From contig CAZHXN010000001.1 in NCBI GenBank assembly GCA_964536415.1, positions 1 through 64,000 on the forward strand: a DNA stretch of 64,000 bases. The letters are read 5' to 3'. The DNA is from Trichothermofontia sp964536415. Lineage in GTDB: Bacteria > Cyanobacteriota > Cyanobacteriia > B231. Made by a program: the position numbers and the translations under genes. Under the pieces are notes generated by a model. It searched no databases, had not been told where the DNA came from, and worked only from the letters and a program-made list of their open reading frames with translations. Shown one piece after another: positions 34,214 through 43,173 of the stretch (position 1 is its first letter; each line of letters opens with the position of its first letter).

Positions 34214-34954
34214 TCAAACCAGGAATGGGGTTAAGCGTGATAGGAGGGAAAATACCCCAAAGCCGACGAGCAGAACGCCACTGGCGGGGGTAATCCAGGC
34301 TGACCACTGGCGCAGTTCGAGAAACTGTTTAATTGCCACGGTGAAGGTACCAGCCAGGATCAAGGGCACGACGTAACCTGCTGTGTAGGCTAGTAACAAC
34401 ACGCTGCCCAAAACGGGATCTTGGGTGGTGGCTATCCAGGTGAGCAGGGTTGCCAAGACGGGGGTGCTGCACGGTGAGGCTACTAGGCCAAAGGTTAACC
34501 CCAACAGGTAGGAACGGCTGCTGCGAGGGATCGCGGTCGGGAGCAACGACATCCCATCGAAACTGGGCAAGGGCAAGGGCAATGCTTCCAGGAGCGATAA
34601 CCCCATGAGGATCGCCACCAAACTGACCGCGATCGGCAAACCGAGGCCGATCTGTCCATAAACCCGTCCCACTAATGTGGCAACAATGCCTAATCCCGCC
34701 AGGGTCGTCGCTAAGCCGAGAGAAAACCAGAGGGCTTGGACGGTCCCCTGGAGCCGGGTGGAATGGTCATAGCCCCCCAAGTAGCCGATCGTAATCGGCA
34801 GCATGGACAGGGTACATGGCGTCAAACTGGTCAGCAACCCCGCCAGGAAAAGGGTGGCCACGCTCAAGGCGCTCAAATGCAGCAGTTGTTGCTGCACTAA
34901 GTCGTTGGCAAATTGGGCCAGTTGGTATAAACCCGTTTGGAAACTCTCAAGCAT
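34214..34954 (-). CDS. ccdA: Cytochrome c biogenesis protein CcdA
   Basis: Carries reducing equivalents across the thylakoid membrane to keep apocytochrome c cysteines reduced for heme attachment. The 246-residue product has six membrane segments. The two redox cysteines are in LTPCTLSMLP (first helix) and SPCSTPVLA (fourth helix), with the flanking prolines typical of the CcdA/DsbD core. The ATG at 34954 was chosen over one five codons upstream because it yields MLESFQTGLY. It precedes ccs1 in the transcript direction; both serve the same maturation pathway. Confidence 0.94.
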   Translation of the reverse strand: MLESFQTGLYQLAQFANDLVQQQLLHLSALSVATLFLAGLLTSLTPCTLSMLPITIGYLGGYDHSTRLQGTVQALWFSLGLATTLAGLGIVATLVGRVYGQIGLGLPIAVSLVAILMGLSLLEALPLPLPSFDGMSLLPTAIPRSSRSYLLGLTFGLVASPCSTPVLATLLTWIATTQDPVLGSVLLLAYTAGYVVPLILAGTFTVAIKQFLELRQWSAWITPASGVLLVGFGVFSLLSRLTPFLV

Positions 34955-35078
34955 GACAATGGATCGCAAGGATGACGGTTGCTTCTATCTTGCCCTATCG
35001 CTGGGGGAAAGTTCACGCAGCGATAGGGGGAAGAGCCTGAACTCCGCCCACCTGTCCAATTCCCGTTACGAGCAGACC

Positions 35079-35837
35079 TTAATAGCGTACCTGTAAGGTT
35101 ACGCTGGCGGTGACTTCTTGCTCCCGACCGGCGATCGGACTGATTGCGTCTTCCATTTTCATGGCCGCTGCTGGGGCAGGCATCATTAGGGGCCGGGGAA
35201 TGGGCACCTCGGCACTGTTGATTTGAATCCCGATAACCTCCTGTCGGCTGAGGTTCAGGGTACTCAGGACCACATCAGCCTGCTGTTGGGCGTGTTGGGT
35301 AGCCTCCCGGAGGGCCTGTTGTTGGGCGGTTTTGATCGCACTATCGGCGGCAATAAAGCCGATACTGTCAATGCGGGTGGCTCCGGCCTGGACGGCGCGA
35401 TCGAGAATTGCCCCGGCTTGGGCAATCGGCACCTGAAAGCTCACCGTATTGGTTCCCACGTAGCCCTGCAATTCCTGACGATTATTTTCGTAGCTATAAC
35501 GGGGGCTGAGGCTCACGCCACTGGTGGCTAACTTATCCACATTTTGCGATCGCAGAAAAGCTACCACTGCATCAGCCCGTCGAGCGACCTCCTGCTGCAC
35601 AGCTGTTGCTGTTTCTCCCTGGACTTCAACACCCAACTGGACTTGGGCAAGGGTCGTGGGGATTCGTTCAACACCTTGGCCGGTGACTGTCAGTGTTCGC
35701 AGGATACGCTCTTGGGCCAGGGCAGGGGCAGCTAACAGTAGCCCCAGTAGCCCGATCGTCACAGGAACGATCGGGAGGAAACGCCGCCACGACAACGATG
35801 CACCGGCAGAGGGGGTTAGGGGGGCAAAGGGTTTCAT
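35079..35837 (-). CDS. SIMPL domain (DUF541) secreted protein
   Basis: A 252-residue protein with a long signal peptide: basic start, a hydrophobic stretch around residues 24-41, and a likely cleavage after APALAQ. The mature part begins ERILRTLTVTGQGVERIPTT, the first strand of the SIMPL fold, and continues with the conserved SLSPRYSYENNRQELQGYVGTNTVSFQV. SIMPL proteins such as BP26/OMP28 form periplasmic oligomers; their function remains unclear. It is separated from ccdA by 124 bases on the same strand. Confidence 0.9.
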   Translation of the reverse strand: MKPFAPLTPSAGASLSWRRFLPIVPVTIGLLGLLLAAPALAQERILRTLTVTGQGVERIPTTLAQVQLGVEVQGETATAVQQEVARRADAVVAFLRSQNVDKLATSGVSLSPRYSYENNRQELQGYVGTNTVSFQVPIAQAGAILDRAVQAGATRIDSIGFIAADSAIKTAQQQALREATQHAQQQADVVLSTLNLSRQEVIGIQINSAEVPIPRPLMMPAPAAAMKMEDAISPIAGREQEVTASVTLQVRY

Positions 35838-36269
35838 GGGTTAATCTCCTCACTGAACCTGAACAAAGATGATGACTGTGTGCTTACTTCTTAACCTTGG
35901 CACGGACGCCAGAACCCTGGAAGCTGGTTACAATTCTGGCAACGTTACGTTTGGCTGTCCTAAGTTTACGGTGGGGGTGATACGGGCCTCCACTATAAAT
36001 TCAGTCTTCTGATCTTTGATGTGATAATTGCTTATACTGTTTACACCAAAATCACAGAAGCGCTTTAAGTTTAAACAGTTAAGTTTACGAGTTAAGTTTA
36101 CGAGAATTTGAGTATCTATTTGACCCTGTATTTGACTATTCCTGGAGGGTAGTTCACCTGTGCAGACGCGATGCGACGGGCTACACGATCGACATCTCAC
36201 TAGCGATTGCATTGGTAGCCGCCTTGGTAACCTAATGGACAACCTAAAATCGACAACATTCGGTGAAGT
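35838..36269. other. Intergenic region with tandem 13-bp repeat
   Basis: A 432-base divergent spacer. At 36078-36090 and 36091-36103 GTTAAGTTTACGA is repeated exactly, preceded by a partial third copy (TTAAGTTTAAACA). These may be regulator-binding iterons for the 58-residue gene downstream. No other signal is evident. Confidence 0.5.
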
Positions 36270-36446
36270 ATGGGTAAAGTCAGTCCAACAACACAAGTTT
36301 TCCTGGGAATTTTCGCCTTGACTGTACTGGTGTGGATCTTGCGCGGTGTCAGGGTCCTGGCCTTTTTACCCAGTTCGGTCATGTGGGGACTCTTGCTAGT
36401 GGCCATTGGGGCGGGCGTAGTCGCCGTCTGGCAAAGTGCCCAGTAA
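36270..36446 (+). CDS. Small two-helix membrane protein, 58 residues
   Basis: Starts ATG 36270 with MGKVSPTTQVFLGIFALTVL and ends VAVWQSAQ. Two hydrophobic segments are clear: residues 9-25 and 36-54, separated by LRGVRVLAFLPSS with two arginines. The composition (Val, Leu, Trp, Gly) is that of a compact helical hairpin. I recognise it only as a plausible cyanobacterial small membrane protein. It runs toward the potassium-channel gene on the other strand, 58 bases away. Confidence 0.6.
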   Translation: MGKVSPTTQVFLGIFALTVLVWILRGVRVLAFLPSSVMWGLLLVAIGAGVVAVWQSAQ

Positions 36447-36503
36447 GCCCCAGATTATACCGAGGGCTAAGCTCAAGGTTAATCCAGAGTGATTCAGGGT
36501 GAC

Positions 36504-37316
36504 TCAGGGGGCTTCAGGATCAGCAGGCCCAGGGAGGGGGAGCGCCGTCCCACAGCGTTTACAAAACTTGGCATCGGCATCGTGCAACGCATGGCCACAC
36601 TGGCTACAGGTGAGCCTTTGGGAGCTAGTGGCCTTGACGAGTTCCTTAACCAGGGTACTGAGTTGCCAGGGGATCAGAGTAACCCCAGTTAAGATCATCA
36701 CGACGGTCAGCGATCGTCCCGTATCAGAGATGGGGGTTACGTCACCGAAGCCAACAGTAGTCATCGTGACGACAGAGAAGTAAAAGGCATCAAAAAAGGT
36801 GCGGAAGATTTCTGGATTATGATTATGTTCAGTTTGGTAAATCAAGCCGGAAAAGATAAAAATAATGGCAAATAGGGTAAACAATACCCGCACTAGGGCA
36901 ATACTATCCTCTGAACTCAGATGATTGAACAGGATTCGCCCTTCTAGAAATCGGACTAGTCGCAAGATCCGAAACCATCTAAAGATTCGCAAGAAGCGTA
37001 AAAATGTAATATCGATCGCGACGAGAAACGATGGTAAAATAGCCAGCAAATCGATCAGCCCATACAAGCTGAAGAAATATTGCCAACGGGATGACGCACA
37101 CCAGAGCCGCAGGAGATACTCGATCGTGAAAATTGCCAGGATGATCATGTCCAGCCAGTTCAGGCCCTGCCGGACTAATGGGGGAACGGGATAGGTCTGA
37201 ATCACGAAAATGATAGACGATAGCGCCACCAAACTCGCAATGATCAAATTTGTGGTGCGTCCGATCGGTGAGTCGATATCTTCCAGATAGGTAGTAAGCC
37301 GCTGACGCAATGACAT
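36504..37316 (-). CDS. Voltage-gated-like potassium channel with C-terminal zinc ribbon
   Basis: A 270-residue six-helix ion channel. S1 begins near residue 21; the S4-like segment FLRFLRIFRWFRILRLVRF (about 104-122) has arginines every third position; the pore loop holds the potassium filter TTVGFGDVTP (about 190-199); S6 is SLTVVMILTGVTLIP. After the pore comes CSQCGHAL...CKRCGTAL, a four-cysteine zinc-ribbon pattern (about 237-258). The zinc ribbon is an unusual cytoplasmic appendage for a channel of this size. It is likely a homotetramer in the plasma membrane. Confidence 0.9.
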   Translation of the reverse strand: MSLRQRLTTYLEDIDSPIGRTTNLIIASLVALSSIIFVIQTYPVPPLVRQGLNWLDMIILAIFTIEYLLRLWCASSRWQYFFSLYGLIDLLAILPSFLVAIDITFLRFLRIFRWFRILRLVRFLEGRILFNHLSSEDSIALVRVLFTLFAIIFIFSGLIYQTEHNHNPEIFRTFFDAFYFSVVTMTTVGFGDVTPISDTGRSLTVVMILTGVTLIPWQLSTLVKELVKATSSQRLTCSQCGHALHDADAKFCKRCGTALPLPGPADPEAP

Positions 37317-37490
37317 TTGTCGTGCAATCTCCCTGAGAGTCTAGCTTTTATTATGGCGTGCGTCCAGGGTTGCTTCAGGATGGGAATGCCATCACTATCT
37401 TATTTTTTAGTGCCCTTTCTCAGTACCCAGTTTTCAAGTTGCGGCTTAGCAATCGGCGTAAACTAGAAAAAACCCTTGACAACGCTCACC

Positions 37491-38096
37491 ATGATTGCGG
37501 CACCGTCTTCCTTCCTATCACCCGACGAATATCTGCAACTAGAAGCCACCAGCCCCGTCAAACATGAATACAGGGATGGCGAAGTGTCTGCAAGGGCAGG
37601 GGCCAGCGACGCCCATGTAACCATCACGGGTAACCTCTTGACTTTACTCCGTAACTATGTGCGGGGATCGGGTTGCCGTGTCTACATTGCAGATATGAAG
37701 GTCCGTATTGAAGCCCGTAACCGTTTCTACTATCCCGATATCCTGGTAACCTGTGATCCGCGCGATCGCGAGACTGACACCTATAAACGCTTTCCCACCC
37801 TCATTGTGGAGGTGTTGTCGGAATCCACTGAAGCCTTCGATCGCGGTGACAAATTTGCTGACTACCAAACCCTGGAAACGCTGACGGAATATGTCCTGAT
37901 TAACACACGCCAGCAACGGGTTGAATGCTTTCGCCGCAATGCCGAGGGGCTGTGGGTCTTGCAATCCTACAGCGCCGATACGGTGATTTTCCAACTGCAA
38001 AGCTTGCACTTCACTGCCGCGATCGCGAGTCTCTACGAAGATGTGGAACTAGAAACCCGCCCTAGTTATAACCCGCCGGTTGGGAAACAAGCTTAA
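37491..38096 (+). CDS. Uma2 family (DUF820) restriction-endonuclease-fold protein
   Basis: A 201-residue member of the Uma2 family, very numerous in cyanobacteria, with a PD-(D/E)XK-like fold but no settled function. It starts with FLSPDEYLQLEATSPVKHEYRDGEV (family hallmark), then YIADMKVRIEARNRFYYPDILVTCD and PTLIVEVLSESTEAFDRGDKFADYQ with the acidic residues and lysines expected of a nuclease active site. Start at ATG 37491. It has no evident partner gene. Confidence 0.92.
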   Translation: MIAAPSSFLSPDEYLQLEATSPVKHEYRDGEVSARAGASDAHVTITGNLLTLLRNYVRGSGCRVYIADMKVRIEARNRFYYPDILVTCDPRDRETDTYKRFPTLIVEVLSESTEAFDRGDKFADYQTLETLTEYVLINTRQQRVECFRRNAEGLWVLQSYSADTVIFQLQSLHFTAAIASLYEDVELETRPSYNPPVGKQA

Positions 38097-38165
38097 CGCC
38101 TAGGGGCAATGGATTTGTTACAATTTTTCACAATTCACTAAACCCTATGGCCTGACTTGGAACCC

Positions 38166-39518
38166 ATGAGCTTATCGATGCCAACGCCGCCGATCGACTG
38201 GGAGGCGGTTAAGACGCTGCTGAATGGCATTGAGACGATCGCCGATCGCAGTCAATGTCAAAAACTCTCTAGCGACTATCACACCTTTAGCCCGATCCTA
38301 GTGCCCCAATTGGCCGATAAAGTGGCGGATCTGGTGGTGCGTCCGGCTAATGAGGCCGAAGTCCGGCAAGTGGCCCAGGTTTGTGCCCAGCGGCGGATTC
38401 CGCTGACGGTGCGGGGGGCGGGGACGGGTAATTATGGGCAGTGTGTGCCGTTGGCAGGGGGCATTGTCCTGGATATGACCCGTTTGAACCAGGTGCGGTG
38501 GGTCAAGGATGGCGTGGCGTGCGTGGAAGCGGGGGCGAAGTTAGGGGCGATCGCAAAAGTCACCCAACCCCAGGGCTGGGAATTGCGCATGATGCCGTCT
38601 ACCTATCGCACCGCAACGATCGGTGGGTTTGTGGCCGGTGGCAGTGGGGGAATTGGGTCGATTACCTATGGGCAACTGCGCGATCGCGGCAATATCCTGG
38701 CGCTGAAAGTGATGACCCTGGAGGAGGAACCGCGTTTGATTGAACTGCGGGATCGAGACGTCCAAAAAGTCAGCCATGCTTGGGGGATTAACGGCATTAT
38801 TACGGAACTGGAAATAGCCCTGGCACCGGTTCACCCCTGGGTTGAGGTTGTGGTCAGTTTTGCCGACTTTATGCAGGCAGCCCGCTTCAGCCAGCAGTTA
38901 AGTAACGAAGATGGACTGGTGAAGAAACTGGTGAGTACTTTCGCTTGGCCCATTCCGAGTTACTTTAGTGCCCTGCGTCCCTACCTGACTGACAGTAACC
39001 ATTGTGTCCTGCTGATCGTAGCTGAGTCGGCAATAGGGTCTCTTCAGGATTTAGTTACTGATTTTGGGGGCACGATTGCCTATCAAAAATCGGCTCAAGA
39101 CAGCGGCAAAAGTATTAACCTTATTGAATACACCTGGAACCACACCACACTCCACGCCCGCACCCTGGATCCCAGCATCACCTATTTACAAACCCTGTTC
39201 CCCGCTGATCCCAACCTTAGATTAATCGAGCATCTCTATCACTACTACGGTGACGAGGTGATGATGCATCTGGAGTTTATTCGGGCCAACGGGCAGGCGC
39301 TCCCGGCGGGATTACAACTGGTACGCTTTACCACCGCCGATCGCTTAACCGAGATTATCCGCTACCACGAAGCGCAGGGGGCATTTATTGCCAATCCCCA
39401 CACCTACATTATTGAGGACGGCGGTCGCAAGCAGATGGACCCCCAACAATTGGCCTTTAAAGCAGAGGTTGATCCATATAATCTCTTCAATCCTGGTAAA
39501 ACGCGGGCAGTTGGATAG
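38166..39518 (+). CDS. FAD-binding oxidoreductase, GlcD/FAD-linked oxidase type
   Basis: A flavoprotein of 450 residues with an N-terminal PCMH-type FAD-binding domain. VVRPANEAEVRQVAQVCAQRRIPLTVRGAGTGNYGQCVPLAGGIVLDM covers the pyrophosphate-binding strands (about 55-105), followed by GGFVAGGSGGIGSITYGQLRDRG. The C-terminal substrate domain is less conserved. The electron donor is unknown; relatives oxidise hydroxy-acids or sugars. The start ATG 38166 was chosen over a TTG three codons upstream. It ends 24 bases before lnt on the same strand, so the two may be co-expressed. Confidence 0.82.
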   Translation: MSLSMPTPPIDWEAVKTLLNGIETIADRSQCQKLSSDYHTFSPILVPQLADKVADLVVRPANEAEVRQVAQVCAQRRIPLTVRGAGTGNYGQCVPLAGGIVLDMTRLNQVRWVKDGVACVEAGAKLGAIAKVTQPQGWELRMMPSTYRTATIGGFVAGGSGGIGSITYGQLRDRGNILALKVMTLEEEPRLIELRDRDVQKVSHAWGINGIITELEIALAPVHPWVEVVVSFADFMQAARFSQQLSNEDGLVKKLVSTFAWPIPSYFSALRPYLTDSNHCVLLIVAESAIGSLQDLVTDFGGTIAYQKSAQDSGKSINLIEYTWNHTTLHARTLDPSITYLQTLFPADPNLRLIEHLYHYYGDEVMMHLEFIRANGQALPAGLQLVRFTTADRLTEIIRYHEAQGAFIANPHTYIIEDGGRKQMDPQQLAFKAEVDPYNLFNPGKTRAVG

Positions 39519-39542
39519 ATTTTAGATTTTGAAGGATGGAGC

Positions 39543-41354
39543 GTGGGTAGTGAAGGGGAGTCACATTCCATAACGGCGTTGCCCGATCCGGTCACAGTGG
39601 GGGGATCAGGACTCAGAAAACGCGCCTGGAAGCCGTGTCGGCGATCGCTGGGATTAGCCCTCCTGGCGGGTAGCCTGATGGCCCTAGCGATCGCCCCCCT
39701 CAATTTTTGGCTGTTAGCCTGGGTCGCCTTAGTCCCCCTTTGGGCCATGATTGCAGGTGCGGTCGGTGACTCAAGGTGGCAGACCAGCAGCACACCTCCC
39801 CCACGCCCAACCTGCCATCACCCCCCAATTACCAACTCTCTCCTCTCTCCTCTCGTTAAGGCAGGCATCCTAGGATGCTTCTGGGGCATCGCCTATCACG
39901 GCATTTCCCTGGTATGGATTACGGGTCTCCATCCCTTGATGTGGTTGGGCATCCCCTGGCTGGGGAGTGTGGCGATCGCGGGGGGATGCTGGCTCTTTGT
40001 AACTGTCTGGGGGGCGGTGTTAGTCAGCCTGTGGTCAATGGCGATGGTGGGATTGGGGTCATCTAGCAGGCAGTCTCCCTGGTTACGGGTGTTGACCGGA
40101 ACGGCTCTCTGGCTGGGGTTGGAATGGCTCTGGAGTCGCGGCCCCCTCTGGTGGACAGCCCTCTCGCTCACCCAAAGTCCCGGTAATCCCATCCTCCTAC
40201 ATTTGGGCCAATGGTCAGGGCCAGCAACCATTGCCGCCGCGATCGTTGCCGTTAACGGTTGCCTAGCCGAAGCCTGGATAGATCACAAACGAAAGCACCT
40301 AGAGCCCACTCAGCCACAACCCACACCCACCCGCAAACCCACTCACCCCCCAAACCCATGCTTCTCTCTCCTCGCTTCTCTCTCCTCGCTTCTCTCTCAC
40401 CGTCTGGTGACGATCGCCCTCCTTCTATTCCTCCTCAGCCATGCGATCGGGTGGTTTACCTGGACAACGGCTCGGCCAGATGCCCCGACCACAGCGTTAC
40501 GAGTCGGGATTGTTCAGGGCAATATCCCCACCCGGATCAAGTTAACTCCCTTTGGCATACGGCAGGCGATTCAGCACTACACGGCAGGGTATGAACAACT
40601 GGTGGATCAGGATGTCGATGCCGTCCTCACTGCGGAGGGCGCTTTTCCCCTATTTTGGGAAGGAAAACAACGGACGGAGAATGCGTTTTATCAGGCGGTG
40701 CGCGATCGCGGGGTTGTTGCCTGGTTAGGCACGTTTACAACCCAGCAGGGACAGATCACCCAAAATCTTTTAACCTTGGCAGGTAATGGTGAAACGGTCG
40801 GACGATATAACAAGGTGAAGTTAGTTCCCTTGGGAGAATATATCCCTTTTCAGAATTGGTTAGGCGGAATTATTAATCGCCTCTCGCCGATCGCCGCCAC
40901 AATGGTGCCGGGGCATCTGGATCAACAGATGGCGACACCCTTTGGTCCGGCGATCGCTGGTATTTGCTACGAATCTACCTTTGCCGAACTCTTTCGCCGA
41001 CAGGCCCACCACGGCGGCCAATTTATCCTTACAGCCTCGAATCTTGATCCCTATAGTGAACAATTAATGGCCCAGCATGAAGCCCAGGACGTAATGCGGG
41101 CGATCGAGACCGATCGCTGGGCGGTGCGGGCAACCAATACGGGCTATTCTGGGGTGATTAGTCCCAGGGGTAAGGTCTGGTGGCGTTCGCAGCCCCATCG
41201 CTACCAGACCTATGCGACGACTATCTACCGACGCGCCCAGCAAACACCCTACGTGCGCTGGGGCGATTGGTTAACGCCTCTGCTATTCATGCTGCTGCTG
41301 GTAGCCCAGGGGCGTATCCGCTTAGCGAGTGATAGTCATTGCAATTTAGGCTGA
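39543..41354 (+). CDS. lnt: Apolipoprotein N-acyltransferase
   Basis: Adds the third acyl chain to the N-terminal cysteine of lipoproteins. The 603-residue product has an N-terminal membrane part of about eight helices and a C-terminal nitrilase domain. The catalytic glutamate is in LTAEGAFPLFW, the lysine in RYNKVKLVPLGEY and the cysteine in AGICYESTF, so the Glu-Lys-Cys triad is complete. The GTG at 39543 follows an AGGA-type site. Two low-complexity inserts, near residues 80-100 and 245-285, are encoded by C-rich and CTTCTCTCTCCTCG tandem repeats (three units at 40361-40400). These lengthen the protein beyond the usual 500-540 residues. Confidence 0.93.
   Translation: MGSEGESHSITALPDPVTVGGSGLRKRAWKPCRRSLGLALLAGSLMALAIAPLNFWLLAWVALVPLWAMIAGAVGDSRWQTSSTPPPRPTCHHPPITNSLLSPLVKAGILGCFWGIAYHGISLVWITGLHPLMWLGIPWLGSVAIAGGCWLFVTVWGAVLVSLWSMAMVGLGSSSRQSPWLRVLTGTALWLGLEWLWSRGPLWWTALSLTQSPGNPILLHLGQWSGPATIAAAIVAVNGCLAEAWIDHKRKHLEPTQPQPTPTRKPTHPPNPCFSLLASLSSLLSHRLVTIALLLFLLSHAIGWFTWTTARPDAPTTALRVGIVQGNIPTRIKLTPFGIRQAIQHYTAGYEQLVDQDVDAVLTAEGAFPLFWEGKQRTENAFYQAVRDRGVVAWLGTFTTQQGQITQNLLTLAGNGETVGRYNKVKLVPLGEYIPFQNWLGGIINRLSPIAATMVPGHLDQQMATPFGPAIAGICYESTFAELFRRQAHHGGQFILTASNLDPYSEQLMAQHEAQDVMRAIETDRWAVRATNTGYSGVISPRGKVWWRSQPHRYQTYATTIYRRAQQTPYVRWGDWLTPLLFMLLLVAQGRIRLASDSHCNLG
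40361..40400. repeat. CTTCTCTCTCCTCG tandem repeat in lnt
   Basis: Two perfect 14-base units and a truncated third. They are translated as a Ser/Leu-rich stretch. The reverse complement occurs at 57020-57062 inside the nuclease gene, and similar sequence lies at 918-968. Confidence 0.8.
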
Positions 41355-41447
41355 AACAGTACCCTCACCCCCAACCCCTCTCCCAGAGCCGGAGAGGGGC
41401 TTAGACATCTCTTTCTGATCTGAAATTCTGATCTGAAATAACTATAC
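41331..41447. repeat. Hairpin repeat element, family 2, copy 2
   Basis: AGTCATTGCAATTTAGGCTGA, CCCTCACCCCCAACCCCTCTCCC and GGAGAGGGG align with the copy at 34009. The right half is diverged and ends near AACTATACC. Its left end encodes the last residues of Lnt (SHCNLG), so insertion has replaced the normal C terminus of that protein. The other side adjoins moaA. Confidence 0.65.
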
Positions 41448-42437
41448 CTATCCTCCAATTTGTGACATTGTGCGGCTGTAGGTTCCGGTTGCAGTTCCCG
41501 TATCCCGCTGTTTGAAATTAATAGCTGGTTTTAGGGCAAGCAGATTAGTGACTTGGGAACGAATTTCGAGCAATGACAGCCCTGCTCGGAGCGATTTCTT
41601 CAGGTTGATTTGCCCTGTTTCATTCAATAAGCAGGGCCGTAACCACCCATCCGCTGATAACCGCATCCGATTACACCGATCGCAAAAACATTCGGACATT
41701 TGGCTAATAAATCCCAGCGTGCCTTTAGCGCCGGGAATTTGGAACACATCCGCTGGTCCATTACCCCGCACCTGCCCGACTGCTAACCCCCAGCGATCGC
41801 GAATTTGCTGCCGTAGGGTTGCCGACGCAATCCAGCCACGATCGCCAAAAAGGTGGGCATTCCCGATCGGCATAAACTCAATAAACCGTACATGCCAATG
41901 CCGCACGATCGTTAATGCGGCCAGATCCAACACCTCCTGATCATTAACCCCTGGAATCACCACCACATTGAGCTTGAGGGGATCAAACCCAACGCGGTGG
42001 GCGGCCTGAATCCCCTGCCATACTTGCTGCCACCGGTGAGGGCCTTGACTCCCCACGATCGTGGCAAAGGTATCTGGGTCGAGGGAATCCAGGCTGATAT
42101 TGATCCGACGTAACCCCGCGTCGTAGAGATCCTGGGCGAAATCGGCCAGCAGGAAGGCGTTGGTACTCATGGCTAAATCCTGTGTTTGGGGCAAGGCCGC
42201 GATCGCCCGCACGATCTCAACCACATCCGGACGTAATAGGGGTTCCCCCCCCGTCAGCCGAAAGCGCGTGAAACCCACTGGGATAAACACCTCACGGAGT
42301 AAGGTGAGCAACTCGGTCGCGGTTAGCCAGTCCTGGCGTTGCACATAGGCCAGATCAGCCCCTGCCGGCATACAGTATTGACACTGGAAGTTACAGCGAT
42401 CGATCAGACTAATGCGCAAATAGTCAACCCGATTCAT
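41448..42437 (-). CDS. moaA: GTP 3',8-cyclase
   Basis: Radical-SAM enzyme that starts molybdenum cofactor synthesis. The 329-residue product has the radical-SAM cluster CNFQCQYC (N-terminal), the SAM-binding FRLTGGEPLLR, and the second cluster CFCDRCNRMRLSADGWLRPCL. The C terminus RDTGTATGTYSRTMSQIGG includes the flexible GG tail required for activity. The ATG at 42437 is preferred over the TTG three codons upstream. MoaC and other cofactor genes are not nearby. Confidence 0.96.
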   Translation of the reverse strand: MNRVDYLRISLIDRCNFQCQYCMPAGADLAYVQRQDWLTATELLTLLREVFIPVGFTRFRLTGGEPLLRPDVVEIVRAIAALPQTQDLAMSTNAFLLADFAQDLYDAGLRRINISLDSLDPDTFATIVGSQGPHRWQQVWQGIQAAHRVGFDPLKLNVVVIPGVNDQEVLDLAALTIVRHWHVRFIEFMPIGNAHLFGDRGWIASATLRQQIRDRWGLAVGQVRGNGPADVFQIPGAKGTLGFISQMSECFCDRCNRMRLSADGWLRPCLLNETGQINLKKSLRAGLSLLEIRSQVTNLLALKPAINFKQRDTGTATGTYSRTMSQIGG

Positions 42438-42679
42438 GCCGTCCAAACTCGCAAGGGGGGTAATTACCCCCTATGGTAGAGCAAACCTGCTGTCACCGAT
42501 GGGGCTTCCGTAGCATCATGCTCAACAGCAATAACCACAACAATAACCTTTGCAATGATGGGATCTTGGTTCTTCTGGGTTTATAGTGGAGTTGCTACAC
42601 GCCTGCACCATAAACTCAGGAGAACCCATCTTTCTGATGCCTGTATAGGCTACAGAAAAAAGTGTTTTCAAATTTTATA

Positions 42680-42752
42680 TACCCCCAGGGGAATTCGAAT
42701 CCCCGTTACCTCCGTGAAAGGGAGGTGTCCTAGGCCTCTAGACGATGGGGGC
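42680..42752 (-). tRNA. tRNA-Glu (UUC)
   Basis: Seventy-three bases on the minus strand, starting GCCCCCA and ending TGGGGGTA. The anticodon stem CCTCC/GGAGG bears a CTTTCAC loop with anticodon TTC. The T arm has GGGGATTCGAATTCCCC. In cyanobacteria this tRNA also carries the glutamate used to make 5-aminolevulinate. No CCA is encoded. Confidence 0.96.
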
Positions 42753-42879
42753 TTGGTTTTGACCTTTTCTAGAATAGGGGGCAGTCAAACATTCTGTCAA
42801 TACCCTGGTTTAAAAAATTTTTGAGGAAATCTTTCAGGTGGGGCAATCCGATCGACGAGTCGCATTGCCCCTGGGTGGA

Positions 42880-43173
42880 TTAGATTCCAGTCCCCAGAGC
42901 ACGCGAGTTCCGCAGACGAATGAGTTGACGGCGCATTTGGGGAGACGCGGCCAGTTCGCTGATGGGGGATGCCTTGGCTTCCACCTGGATCGGTTCGAGG
43001 TACTCATCCGCCCCGCACAGGAACGCATCCAGGAGCAGTTCCAGGAGTTGACCGCGATCGGTTATCGCTCCCCCTTCTTCCAAGAGGTTAAATTTCAGGT
43101 GAATCTCACACTCATAAATGCCAAGGTCAGGCGTGACCGGGGATTGGAGGGAGGTTGTAGACGACATTTTCAT
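42880..43173 (-). CDS. Conserved small cyanobacterial protein, unknown function
   Basis: A 97-residue ORF. The start at ATG 43173 follows an AGAGGA site; an in-frame start at 43251 lacks one. The product begins MKMSSTTSLQSPVTPDLGIYECEIHLKFNLLEE. A beta segment (YECEIHLKFNLLEEG) precedes a helix (GQLLELLLDAFLCGADEYLEPIQVEA) and a basic tail. The pattern looks like a compact alpha/beta protein, and the codon use is normal. I do not know the function. It lies next to tRNA-Glu. Confidence 0.7.
   Translation of the reverse strand: MKMSSTTSLQSPVTPDLGIYECEIHLKFNLLEEGGAITDRGQLLELLLDAFLCGADEYLEPIQVEAKASPISELAASPQMRRQLIRLRNSRALGTGI

Noticed and set aside
35928..36296. 122-codon minus-strand frame
   Set aside because: It runs across the 13-bp tandem repeats and overlaps the 58-residue gene; no start signal and no coding character.
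42680..42752. tRNA-Glu as an integration site for an island
   Set aside because: No integrase, no duplicate of the tRNA 3' end and no phage-like genes are nearby.
42555..42824. Open frame spanning tRNA-Glu on the plus strand
   Set aside because: It crosses a structured tRNA gene in antisense, and its sequence has no protein-like pattern.
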